Below are positions 1 through 8,825 of a stretch of DNA of 64,000 nt, piece by piece. Source of the stretch: an uncultured Clostridia bacterium (GTDB lineage Bacteria; Bacillota; Clostridia; TANB77; CAG-508); contig CAKPAI010000005.1 in NCBI GenBank assembly GCA_934133005.1, positions 22,030 through 86,029 on the forward strand, in the 5' to 3' direction. The stretch's first letter is position 1; each line of letters starts with the position of its first letter. A program made the position numbers and the translations under genes. The notes under the pieces are model-generated. The model did not search any database. It worked only from the letters and a program-made list of their open reading frames with translations, and was not told the DNA's origin.

Positions 1-2535
1 GAACTAGCTCAGCAAATGCCAGTAATAAAAGAAATATTAAAAGACATGAATATAGCTGTAATAGAAAAGGAAGGCTATGAAGCGGATGACATAATAGGAA
101 CTATGTCAAAAGAAGCGGAAAAAGAAGGTCACCTTGTAACAATTCTATCTGGAGACAGAGATACATTCCAACTTGTAAGCAAAAATATTACAGTACGAAT
201 ACCTAGAACAAAAATGGGAAAAACAGAAGTTGATGATTATACAGAAGAAAAAATTGAAGAAGAATATGGACTAATTCCCAAAGCTCTAATAGAAGTAAAA
301 GGGTTAATGGGAGATACATCTGATAATATTCCAGGAGTACCAGGGGTAGGAGAAAAAACTGCAATAAAATTAGTAAAAGATTTTGGTACAGTGGAAAATT
401 TATATGAAAAAGTAGAAAGTGGAGAATCAGGATTAAAAGGAGCATTAAAAGAAAAAATAGAAAATAATAAAGATTTAGCGATGTTGTCTAAAACATTAGG
501 AACTATTTTATTAGATGCTAGACTTGACACAAAAGTAGATGAATTGAAGTTAAAAGAGTGGAATAAAGAAGAAGTTTTAAAGAAATTTAAAGAGTTAAGA
601 TTTAATAGATTCATTGATAGATTTTCACTATCGGATAGTGAAAATAAAAGTGGTGAAACAAGTATAAAAAAATTATTTGAAATAGAAGAAATTGATATTA
701 ATGATAAAGATTTTTCAAGTAAAGTAGAAAACACAATAGAAAAAATTAAGCAAAGTAAAGAAATAATATATTACTTTGAAAAGAAAAATATAAATATAGC
801 AGATGAAAATAAATTTAAAATAGTGGACGAAGAATTGCAAAGTGTTGCTATTTACAATGAAGAGGAAAATAAAATAATTTATATCAAAAATTTTGTTTTA
901 GATAATAATACAAAAGAAAATGCCAATGCTAAAATGATTTTAGACTTATTTGAAGATGAAGAAATAAGCAAAGTATCATATAAGGCTAAACATGACTATA
1001 TCATATTGAAAGAAGTAGGAATAGACTACAAAAATCTAAAATATGATGCTGAAATTGCGGGATATAATTTAAATCCAACTGATAAAAATACAATTGAATC
1101 AATGGCAAATAAATATTTAAATATTGATTTTGAAGAGTACTTAGAAAATGGTAATAAAGAAGATTTAAAGCAGATGAATCTATTCGACATGCAACTTTCA
1201 ATTGATAAGAAAAGTTCTGAAATTCAAGAAAAAGAAAAAATGAAATCTTGTATGATTTGTTATACTATTGCAAAGTTAAAAGATATAACAATAAAGAAAT
1301 TAGAAGAAGAAAGAAGTCTAGCTTTATTTAATAATATAGAAATTCCATTAGTGTTAGTACTTGCGCAGATGCAATATAGTGGAATGTATGTAAATGATAA
1401 AGAATTAAAAGACTTTGGGGAAGAGCTAAAAGAAAGCGTTGAAAAACTAACAAGTGATATATATGGATTAGCAGGAGAAGAATTTAATATAAATTCACAC
1501 CAACAACTCGGAAAAATATTATTTGAAAAATTAAAACTTCCTGCTCCTAAGAAAACAAAAACTGGATACTCAACAGATGTGGATGTATTAGAAAAACTTA
1601 TAAATGAGCATGAAATTATAGAAAAAATATTAAGCTATAGAAAAATTGCAAAATTAAATTCAACATATATTGAGGGACTAATTCCATGTATAAATAAATA
1701 TACACATAAAATACATTCAAAATTTCATCAAACAATAACTGCAACAGGAAGAATTAGTTCTACTGATCCAAATCTTCAAAATATACCAACTAGAGAAGAA
1801 ATTGGAAAGCAAATAAGAAAAGCGTTTTTGCCAGAAGAAGGAAATATTTATATAGATGCGGATTATTCTCAAATAGAACTTAGAGTATTAGCACATATCT
1901 CTAAAGACGAGAATATGATATATGCATTTAATCATGGAGAGGACATTCATAGGCAAGCTGCATCAAAAGTATTTAATATACCAATTGATGAAGTAACTAA
2001 AGAGCAAAGAAGTTCAGCAAAAGCTGTTAATTTTGGAATAGTTTATGGAATAAGTGATTTCGGTCTTGCAAATCAAATAAAGGTTTCAAATAAAAAGGCA
2101 AAACAATATATAAATGATTACTTGGAAAAATACAGTGGAATAAAGAACTTTATGGATAACATAATTGAAGATGCAAAAGAAAAAGGTTATGTAGAAACTT
2201 TATTTGGAAGAAGAAGGTATATTCCAGAACTAAAATCAAATAACTATATGGTGAGAAAATTTGGAGATAGAGTAGCAATGAATACTCCAATTCAAGGAAC
2301 AGCAGCAGACATTATGAAAATTGCTATGATAAATGTGAATAAAGAATTGAAAGAAAAGAAAATTGATGGTAAAATAGTATTGCAAATTCATGACGAACTT
2401 TTACTAGAAGTAAAAGAAGAACAAAAAGAAATAGCAAAAGAAATATTAAAAAGAAATATGGAAAATGCCATGAAACTAGACGTACCACTAGAAGTAGAAC
2501 TATCAGAAGGAAAAAACTGGTATGAAGTAAAATAA
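1..2535 (+). CDS. polA: DNA polymerase I, 5' end outside window
   Basis: Fills and joins DNA gaps in repair and Okazaki-fragment processing. The frame is open from base 1, so the gene starts upstream and roughly the first 90 residues of the 5' nuclease are missing. The helix-hairpin-helix of that nuclease is visible near 301-360 (GDTSDNIPGVPGVGEKTA). The polymerase domain is complete: TATGRISS near 1740, motif A DADYSQIELR near 1855, motif B RSSAKAVNFG near 2010 and motif C QIHDE near 2385. The middle 3'-5' exonuclease domain lacks the usual DxE (the strand reads IIYYFEKKN) and the YxxxD motif (CYTIAKLKD), so proofreading is probably lost, as in other Gram-positive PolA. Family assignment is certain. 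Confidence 0.97.
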   Translation, partial: ELAQQMPVIKEILKDMNIAVIEKEGYEADDIIGTMSKEAEKEGHLVTILSGDRDTFQLVSKNITVRIPRTKMGKTEVDDYTEEKIEEEYGLIPKALIEVKGLMGDTSDNIPGVPGVGEKTAIKLVKDFGTVENLYEKVESGESGLKGALKEKIENNKDLAMLSKTLGTILLDARLDTKVDELKLKEWNKEEVLKKFKELRFNRFIDRFSLSDSENKSGETSIKKLFEIEEIDINDKDFSSKVENTIEKIKQSKEIIYYFEKKNINIADENKFKIVDEELQSVAIYNEEENKIIYIKNFVLDNNTKENANAKMILDLFEDEEISKVSYKAKHDYIILKEVGIDYKNLKYDAEIAGYNLNPTDKNTIESMANKYLNIDFEEYLENGNKEDLKQMNLFDMQLSIDKKSSEIQEKEKMKSCMICYTIAKLKDITIKKLEEERSLALFNNIEIPLVLVLAQMQYSGMYVNDKELKDFGEELKESVEKLTSDIYGLAGEEFNINSHQQLGKILFEKLKLPAPKKTKTGYSTDVDVLEKLINEHEIIEKILSYRKIAKLNSTYIEGLIPCINKYTHKIHSKFHQTITATGRISSTDPNLQNIPTREEIGKQIRKAFLPEEGNIYIDADYSQIELRVLAHISKDENMIYAFNHGEDIHRQAASKVFNIPIDEVTKEQRSSAKAVNFGIVYGISDFGLANQIKVSNKKAKQYINDYLEKYSGIKNFMDNIIEDAKEKGYVETLFGRRRYIPELKSNNYMVRKFGDRVAMNTPIQGTAADIMKIAMINVNKELKEKKIDGKIVLQIHDELLLEVKEEQKEIAKEILKRNMENAMKLDVPLEVELSEGKNWYEVK

Positions 2536-2607
2536 CAAAAATGTTATATTTATACAAGACTTGCAAATAATAAATAATAAAACTTATACAAAAGAAGGGA
2601 GATAATT

Positions 2608-3183
2608 TTGAGAGATAAGCTTAAAATTATATGTACGGTAGTTTTAATATTACTCATAATAGGTATAGGAATTTATAATGTATTTGATATAAATAATATA
2701 ATATTAAAAAAGATATATCCAATAAAATATGAAAATTATGTAGAAAAATATGCTAAGCAATGTAATGTGGATCCACTACTGGTTTACTCTATAATAAAGG
2801 CAGAAAGCAACTTTAAAAGCAGTGCAAAATCTTCTAGTGGAGCACAAGGATTAATGCAAATAATGGAGGATACTGCCAAAGAATTAAGTGAAAAATTAGA
2901 AAACGATTCAGATATAGAAATTGATTTATATGATGAAGAAAAAAATATAATGTATGGAACAGAGTATTATTCATATTTGTTAAGTCATTATAATGAAACT
3001 ATAAATCTCGCACTTGCAGCATATAACGCAGGAATAGGAAATGTTGATAGATGGATAAAAGATGGAATAATAAAAGAAGATGGAAGCAATATAGAAAATA
3101 TTCCATATAAAGAAACTAATATGTATGTTAGAAAGATTTTAAATAACTATACTATGTATAAAAAAATATATTTGAAACAGTAA
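2608..3183 (+). CDS. Membrane-anchored lytic transglycosylase (SLT domain)
   Basis: Likely cleaves peptidoglycan glycan strands outside the membrane. A single N-terminal membrane segment (about residues 7-25) is followed by a Slt-type goose-lysozyme fold: YSIIKAESNF holds the catalytic Glu, then GAQGLMQIM, and ALAAYNAGIGNVDRW near the C-terminus. The 191 aa length fits the small Firmicutes members. The start is TTG, preceded by AGAAGGGAG about 7 bases upstream. It follows polA with a 72-base gap and precedes a surface repeat protein, so wall remodelling is a reasonable role. Family assignment is strong; substrate details are inferred. Confidence 0.9.
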   Translation: MRDKLKIICTVVLILLIIGIGIYNVFDINNIILKKIYPIKYENYVEKYAKQCNVDPLLVYSIIKAESNFKSSAKSSSGAQGLMQIMEDTAKELSEKLENDSDIEIDLYDEEKNIMYGTEYYSYLLSHYNETINLALAAYNAGIGNVDRWIKDGIIKEDGSNIENIPYKETNMYVRKILNNYTMYKKIYLKQ

Positions 3184-3218
3184 TTTTAAAATTCATATGA
3201 GTTTTAGAAGGAGTATAT

Positions 3219-4688
3219 ATGAAAACTAAAAAAATAACAGTTAGTATTTTTCAAATTTTGATATTTGTACTAATAGTTTGTATTATTAGCATAATAGCAA
3301 TAGTGGTTGTTATGAATCAAAAAAAAGAGATAACTGTGAATGAAAAATTAGGTGAAAAAAGTGAAATTTTTAATGGTATGGGAACTGTAAATGAGCCATA
3401 TGAAATTAAGAATGTAGAAGATTTAATAAAATTATCTGAAAGTGTAAATAATGGTAAAGATTATGCAGGGCTAATATTTAAGTTAGAAGATAATATTGAT
3501 TTTAGCAGTGTTCAGAATTTCTTGCCTATTGGGAATAATCCTAATAACAGTGAAGGAAAAGCTACATTTGCAGGAACTTTTGATGGAAATGCGAAGTCTA
3601 TTATAGGAATTACAAAAAATGTATCACAAGATAGTGAAAATAAGAATTTTGCATTATTTGGAGATAATACTGGTACTATAAAAAATTTAAGAATAACTGC
3701 TCAAATAGATATTGAAAAGGCAATAAGTGATGAGATAAAAGTAGCAGTTTTAACCTTAAATAATTCTGGTAGCATAGAAAACTGCAAAGTAGAAGGAGAA
3801 ATTACTGCTAGTTTAGATAGTTATGAAAATAATTCAGAAGTGTCTGGGATAACAATTCAAAACACTGGAAATATAATTGATAGTTCTAGCTTAGTTAATA
3901 TAACTTCAAACTTAAAGAAAGCTGGGATTTGTATTGAAAATGAAGGGGTAATAACTAATACTACAAATTCTGGAATTGTAAAAGAAGAAGAAGCTTCTAC
4001 TAATTACACGGTAGGAAATGTATATGAAAATAAGGGAACAATGACAAATTGTAACAATACAGGGCTTATTCAAGGGTATTTAGCAGTAGGAGTTGTGGGA
4101 AAATCAAGTGGAACGTTGATTTCTTGCCAAAATACTGGTGAAATATCCAATATATATGATGAAAGCAATACAATTGAGGCAGAGTCTGTATGTGCAGGTG
4201 TTATAATTGAACTTGATTCTAATGCAACTTTAGAAAATAGTAGAAATTCTGGTGAAATTGTAGGAAATGAGCAAATAGCTGGAATTTGTATAATCAATAA
4301 TGGTAAAATCACAAATTGTACTAATGAAGCTAAAATTTCTAAAAAAGAGAATTCAACAGAGAAAAATATTGACATATCAGGAATTTGTGCTATAAATAAA
4401 GAAGGAAGTTTACAGAATTGTAAGAATATAGCTGATATTTTGGCAATAAATGTAGGAAAACAAAAAATAAAACTAGGAACGGTATGTGCAAGTGTTTATG
4501 CAAGTTCAATTATTGAAAATTGCGAGAACACTGGAAATATACAAACAGAAGGAAAAGATGTTAATGTATCAGAAGATAATATTTTAAATGTGACAAACTG
4601 CGTAAATTCAGGAACAGGTGCCATTGCACCAGTGTCACAAGGAAATATATTTGTTGGAATGATATATGGAAAATTAGAGGAGGAATAA
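3219..4688 (+). CDS. Membrane-anchored surface protein with GLUG-like repeats
   Basis: A 489-residue protein with one N-terminal membrane anchor (about residues 9-33) and a long extracellular part. Residues about 47-125 have the pattern GTxxxPYEIKNVEDLIKLSESVN...GTFDGN seen ahead of GLUG repeats in bacterial surface proteins. The rest is built of short repeats of the type NxGxIxNCxNxGxI, expected to stack as a right-handed beta-helix. Many Asn, Ser and Thr residues, few aromatics. The SD for galE overlaps its last codons, so the two are probably co-transcribed. Ligand or function unknown. Confidence 0.7.
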   Translation: MKTKKITVSIFQILIFVLIVCIISIIAIVVVMNQKKEITVNEKLGEKSEIFNGMGTVNEPYEIKNVEDLIKLSESVNNGKDYAGLIFKLEDNIDFSSVQNFLPIGNNPNNSEGKATFAGTFDGNAKSIIGITKNVSQDSENKNFALFGDNTGTIKNLRITAQIDIEKAISDEIKVAVLTLNNSGSIENCKVEGEITASLDSYENNSEVSGITIQNTGNIIDSSSLVNITSNLKKAGICIENEGVITNTTNSGIVKEEEASTNYTVGNVYENKGTMTNCNNTGLIQGYLAVGVVGKSSGTLISCQNTGEISNIYDESNTIEAESVCAGVIIELDSNATLENSRNSGEIVGNEQIAGICIINNGKITNCTNEAKISKKENSTEKNIDISGICAINKEGSLQNCKNIADILAINVGKQKIKLGTVCASVYASSIIENCENTGNIQTEGKDVNVSEDNILNVTNCVNSGTGAIAPVSQGNIFVGMIYGKLEEE

Positions 4689-4692
4689 AAAT

Positions 4693-5697
4693 ATGGCAAT
4701 TTTAGTTACAGGTGGAGCTGGATTTATAGGAAGTCATACAGCAGTAGAATTATTAAATGCAGGTAAGGAAATAGTAATTATTGATAATTTTTCAAATAGT
4801 AAACCTAAGGCTTTAGATTCTATAAGAAAGATTACGGGAAAAGATTTCAAATTCTATGAAATAGATTATCTAAATCAAAAAGACTTAGAAAAAGTTTTTG
4901 AGGAAAATAATATTGAAGCAGTAATGAATTTTGCAGGTTACAAAGCAGTTGGCGAATCTGTAAAAAAACCATTAGAGTATTATAAGAATAATATTTCTGG
5001 TTGCATAACATTACTTGAAACTATGAGAAAGTATAATGTAAAGAAGTTTGTATTTAGTTCTTCTGCAACTGTATATGGTGAACCAGAAAGAATACCAATA
5101 ACAGAGGATTGTAAAACAGGTGGAACAACTAACCCATATGGGACAACAAAATTATATATAGAACAAATTCTAAAAGATTTATATGCTTCTGATAATACAT
5201 GGGATATATGTATATTAAGATATTTTAACCCAGTTGGAGCTCATGAAAGCGGATTAATTGGTGAAGAACCTCAAGGAATACCAAATAATTTAATGCCATA
5301 TGTTGTAAGAGTAGCATCTGGCGAACTTAAAGAATTATCAGTTTTCGGAAATGATTATAATACTCCGGATGGAACAGGTGTAAGAGATTATATACATGTT
5401 GTAGATCTAGCTAAAGGACACTTAGCTGCATTAAATAAGCTAGATAAAGAGGGAAACGGATTATATATATATAATTTAGGAACAGGGACAGGCGTAAGCG
5501 TTCTAGACATGGTAAAATCATTTGAAGAAATAACTGGAAATAAAGTAAATTACAAAATTGCTCCTCGTAGAGCAGGTGATATAGCAACATGTTATTCAAA
5601 CCCAGAAAAGGCAAAAAATGAACTAGGTTGGACTGCAAAAAAAGGAATAAAAGAAATGTGTGAAGATTCATGGAATTTCATTCAAAAAAATAAATAA
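4693..5697 (+). CDS. galE: UDP-glucose 4-epimerase
   Basis: Interconverts UDP-glucose and UDP-galactose using bound NAD, supplying sugars for surface glycans. The N-terminal Rossmann motif is GGAGFIGSH, the catalytic triad region shows SSSATVYG and YGTTK (Tyr and Lys), and RYFNPVGAHESG is typical of GalE. At 334 aa it is normal length. GAGGAGG precedes the ATG and lies over the end of the preceding gene. Substrate specificity between GalE and related epimerases cannot be fixed from sequence alone, but the C-terminal features favour GalE. Confidence 0.95.
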   Translation: MAILVTGGAGFIGSHTAVELLNAGKEIVIIDNFSNSKPKALDSIRKITGKDFKFYEIDYLNQKDLEKVFEENNIEAVMNFAGYKAVGESVKKPLEYYKNNISGCITLLETMRKYNVKKFVFSSSATVYGEPERIPITEDCKTGGTTNPYGTTKLYIEQILKDLYASDNTWDICILRYFNPVGAHESGLIGEEPQGIPNNLMPYVVRVASGELKELSVFGNDYNTPDGTGVRDYIHVVDLAKGHLAALNKLDKEGNGLYIYNLGTGTGVSVLDMVKSFEEITGNKVNYKIAPRRAGDIATCYSNPEKAKNELGWTAKKGIKEMCEDSWNFIQKNK

Positions 5698-5717
5698 ATT
5701 ATAATAAGGAAAATAAA

Positions 5718-5903
5718 ATGACGATATTAGAAATATTTATATTATTGATGTGTGCAATAGGGATAACTGCAATTTTTGATTCAAGAACAATTGTTGAAAA
5801 ATTTTTTAGTTCAAATGATAAAATAACAACTATAAAGGTTGTAAAATTGTCAGGAGCAATTTTAACTTTAACAGGAATATTAATACTATATTTTATAAAA
5901 TAA
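5718..5903 (+). CDS. Small two-helix membrane protein
   Basis: A 61-residue protein with two hydrophobic segments (about residues 2-20 and 42-59) separated by a short polar stretch with several Lys. AAGGA lies ahead of the ATG. It sits between galE and valS with gaps of about 20 bases on each side, which supports a real translated gene in the operon. No family recognised; function unknown. Confidence 0.6.
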   Translation: MTILEIFILLMCAIGITAIFDSRTIVEKFFSSNDKITTIKVVKLSGAILTLTGILILYFIK

Positions 5904-5923
5904 TAAAAGAAAGAAGAATAATA

Positions 5924-8617
5924 ATGAATCATAATTTAGAAGGAAAATTTACTCCTCAGGAATTTGAAGATGAATTATATACTGAGTGGGAAGAAAATGG
6001 TTACTTCAAACCAAGTATGGATAAAACTAAAGAATCATACTGTATTGTAATGCCACCTCCAAATGTAACAGGAAAATTACACATGGGGCATGCATTAGAT
6101 GCAAGTATTCAAGATTTGTTAATAAGATATAAAAGAATGAGAGGCTACAATACTCTTTGGGTACCAGGAACAGACCATGCAGCTCTTTCAACAGAAGCAA
6201 AAATTGTTGAGGCTCTAAAAAAGGAAGGAAAGAAAAAGTCTGATCTAACAAGAGAGCAATTCTTAGATAGGGCATGGGACTGGACAAAATTATATGGTGG
6301 TACAATAGTTGCTCAGCAAAGAAAATTAGGAGCATCATGTGATTGGTCAAGAAGTAGATTTACTATGGATAAAGGTTTATCTGATGCTGTAATGGAAGCA
6401 TTCAAAAGACTTTATGATAAAGGATATATTTATAAAGGAAAAAGAATGATAAACTACTGCACAGGTTGCAAAACTTCAATATCTGATGCAGAAATTGAAT
6501 ATAAAGAGGAAAGTACACATCTATGGTACATAAAATATCAAGTTACGGGAACTGATAGATATTTAACTGTTGCAACAACAAGACCAGAAACAATGCTTGG
6601 AGATACAGCAGTTGCAGTAAACCCAAATGATGATAGATACAAAGATTTAATTGGAAAAACATGTATACTTCCAATTATGAACAAAGAAATACCAATAATA
6701 GGAGATAGATTTGTTGAAACAGAATTTGGAACAGGTGCTGTAAAGGTAACTCCTGCACATGATATGAACGACTATCAAGCAGGAATAAACAACAATTTAC
6801 CAATTATTGAAGTATTTAATGAAGATTTAATAATGAATGATTTGTGTCCTGAATTTGCTGGAATGAACATCTATGATGCAAGAGAAAAAATTGTCGAAAA
6901 ATTAAAAGAATTAGGTAATTTAGTAAAAATAGAAGATTATACTCATTCTGTTGCAAAATGTGATAGATGCCATACAACAATAGAACCAAGAATTTCAGAC
7001 CAATGGTTTGTAAAAATGAGTGAGCTTGCAAAGCCTGCAATAGAAGCTGTAAAAAATGGTGATGTAAAATTCATTCCTGAAAGATATAGTAAAACATATT
7101 TTAATTGGATGGAGAATTTGAAGGACTGGTGTATATCAAGACAAATTTGGTGGGGACATCAAATTCCAGTATATTATTGTGATAAATGTGGACACATTGA
7201 AGTTGAATCACATACTCCTGAAAAATGCACTAAATGTGGAAATACTACATTTACAAGAGATACAGACACTTTAGATACATGGTTTAGTTCTGCACTATGG
7301 CCATTTTCAACACTTGGCTGGCCAAATGCCGAAGCAGAAGATTTAAAAACATTCTATCCAACAAATACATTAGTAACAGGATATGATATAATTCAAAGCT
7401 GGGTATCAAGAATGATTTTCTCTGGCTTAGAATACATGGGAGAAAAACCATTTGATAATGTATTCATTCATGGAATTGTTCGTGATAGTCAAGGAAGAAA
7501 AATGTCTAAGAGTTTAGGTAATGGAATTGATCCACTAGAAATTATTGAAAAATATGGAACAGATGCTTTAAGATTTTCATTAATTTTAGGAATAACTCCA
7601 GGAAATGATATAAGATACATGCCTGCAAAATTGGAATCTGCCTCAAATTTTGCAAATAAATTATGGAACGCTGCAAAATTTGCATTAATGAATATTGATA
7701 GTAATGAGATTTTAAAAGACGTAGAAGATATTTCAAGATTTGATTATAATAATTTAGAAAATCTTAACCTTGCATGGGAAGATAAATGGATATTGTCAAA
7801 ATTAAATAAACTAATAAAAGAGGTTGGCACAAATATTGATAATTTTGATTTAGGAGTATATGCTCAAAAAGTATATGACTTTACATGGAATGAATTTTGT
7901 GATTGGTACATAGAAATAATAAAATCAAGATTATATGATAAAGAAAATCCAACGCAAAAAGATATTATGTCGAAAAAATCTGCTCAAAGAGTACTAAATA
8001 AAGTATTATGTGATATATTAAAATTATTACATCCAATGATGCCTTTTGTTACAGAGAAAATTTATAAATCGCTATATAATGATGGAAAGAGCATAATGAT
8101 GTCTTCTTGGCCAGAATATGATGAGAAATTAAATTTTGACAAAGAAGAAAAGATGATAGAAGAGATAAAAAGTATAATAACACAAATAAGAAATGTTAGA
8201 AATAATATGAATATAGTACCTTCAAAAAAGGCTGAAGTAATATTTATGACAGAAAATAGTGATTTTATTACATTACTTACTGATTCAAGAGTATGGGTTC
8301 AAAAATTAACATTTGCAAGTGAAATAAAACTACAAATAAATGATAGAGAGATGCCAGTAAATGCAGTTTCTGCTATAGCCAATGGAATAAGAGCATTTAT
8401 TCCTATGGGAGATTTAATTGATGTAGAAGAAGAAAAGAAAAAGCTAGAGCAAGAAAAAGTTAAGCTTGAAGCAGAAGTTGAAAGATGTGAAAAAATGCTT
8501 TCAAATCCAGGGTTCATAAATAAAGCTCCTGAGAAGAAAATAGAAGAAGAAAAAGAAAAATTAAAGCAATATAAAATGCAATTGTCAGATACAATAAAAA
8601 GAATAGAACAATTATAA
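5924..8617 (+). CDS. valS: Valyl-tRNA synthetase
   Basis: Charges tRNA-Val with valine and edits threonine. Class I signatures are clear: PPPNVTGKLHMGHALD carries HMGH, and GRKMSKSLGNG carries KMSKS. The editing domain includes VATTRPETMLGDTAV, zinc-type cysteine pairs occur in the middle (CDKCGH, CTKCGN), and the C-terminal coiled-coil arm is visible in about the last 70 residues. Length of 897 aa is normal. It lies 20 bases after the small membrane gene, and no T-box leader fits in that gap, so no tRNA-sensing control is visible. Confidence 0.98.
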   Translation: MNHNLEGKFTPQEFEDELYTEWEENGYFKPSMDKTKESYCIVMPPPNVTGKLHMGHALDASIQDLLIRYKRMRGYNTLWVPGTDHAALSTEAKIVEALKKEGKKKSDLTREQFLDRAWDWTKLYGGTIVAQQRKLGASCDWSRSRFTMDKGLSDAVMEAFKRLYDKGYIYKGKRMINYCTGCKTSISDAEIEYKEESTHLWYIKYQVTGTDRYLTVATTRPETMLGDTAVAVNPNDDRYKDLIGKTCILPIMNKEIPIIGDRFVETEFGTGAVKVTPAHDMNDYQAGINNNLPIIEVFNEDLIMNDLCPEFAGMNIYDAREKIVEKLKELGNLVKIEDYTHSVAKCDRCHTTIEPRISDQWFVKMSELAKPAIEAVKNGDVKFIPERYSKTYFNWMENLKDWCISRQIWWGHQIPVYYCDKCGHIEVESHTPEKCTKCGNTTFTRDTDTLDTWFSSALWPFSTLGWPNAEAEDLKTFYPTNTLVTGYDIIQSWVSRMIFSGLEYMGEKPFDNVFIHGIVRDSQGRKMSKSLGNGIDPLEIIEKYGTDALRFSLILGITPGNDIRYMPAKLESASNFANKLWNAAKFALMNIDSNEILKDVEDISRFDYNNLENLNLAWEDKWILSKLNKLIKEVGTNIDNFDLGVYAQKVYDFTWNEFCDWYIEIIKSRLYDKENPTQKDIMSKKSAQRVLNKVLCDILKLLHPMMPFVTEKIYKSLYNDGKSIMMSSWPEYDEKLNFDKEEKMIEEIKSIITQIRNVRNNMNIVPSKKAEVIFMTENSDFITLLTDSRVWVQKLTFASEIKLQINDREMPVNAVSAIANGIRAFIPMGDLIDVEEEKKKLEQEKVKLEAEVERCEKMLSNPGFINKAPEKKIEEEKEKLKQYKMQLSDTIKRIEQL

Positions 8618-8623
8618 ATAGTT

Positions 8624-8680
8624 AAAAGAGAACATAAAGAGAAGTAAATTTTGAACTTCAATAAAAGTTCTCTTTTCATT
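8624..8680 (+). terminator. Hairpin terminator after valS
   Basis: Arms AAAAGAGAAC (8624-8633) and GTTCTCTTTT (8667-8676) pair perfectly. A second small hairpin GAAGT/ACTTC (8641-8659) lies inside. It follows the valS stop by 7 bases. Confidence 0.65.
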
Positions 8681-8718
8681 ATTGTTTCTTTGAAAAAATT
8701 TTAATCAGTAATGTTCTA

Positions 8719-8739
8719 GCACTTATGCAATATAAGTGC
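8719..8739. promoter_or_regulatory. Perfect inverted repeat upstream of ABC exporter
   Basis: GCACTTAT (8719-8726) and ATAAGTGC (8732-8739) form an 8-bp dyad with a 5-base centre, about 90 bases before the exporter start. No U-run follows, so it is not a terminator. Its size suits a dimeric repressor such as a MarR or TetR family protein, but no such gene is adjacent. Operator role is inferred. Confidence 0.45.
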
Positions 8740-8825
8740 CAAAAAAAATTAAAATTCACAAAATGGGCACAAAACTATGTTATAAAATATACGCTAACAA
8801 AAATAATATAAAGAAAGGAAGAAAA

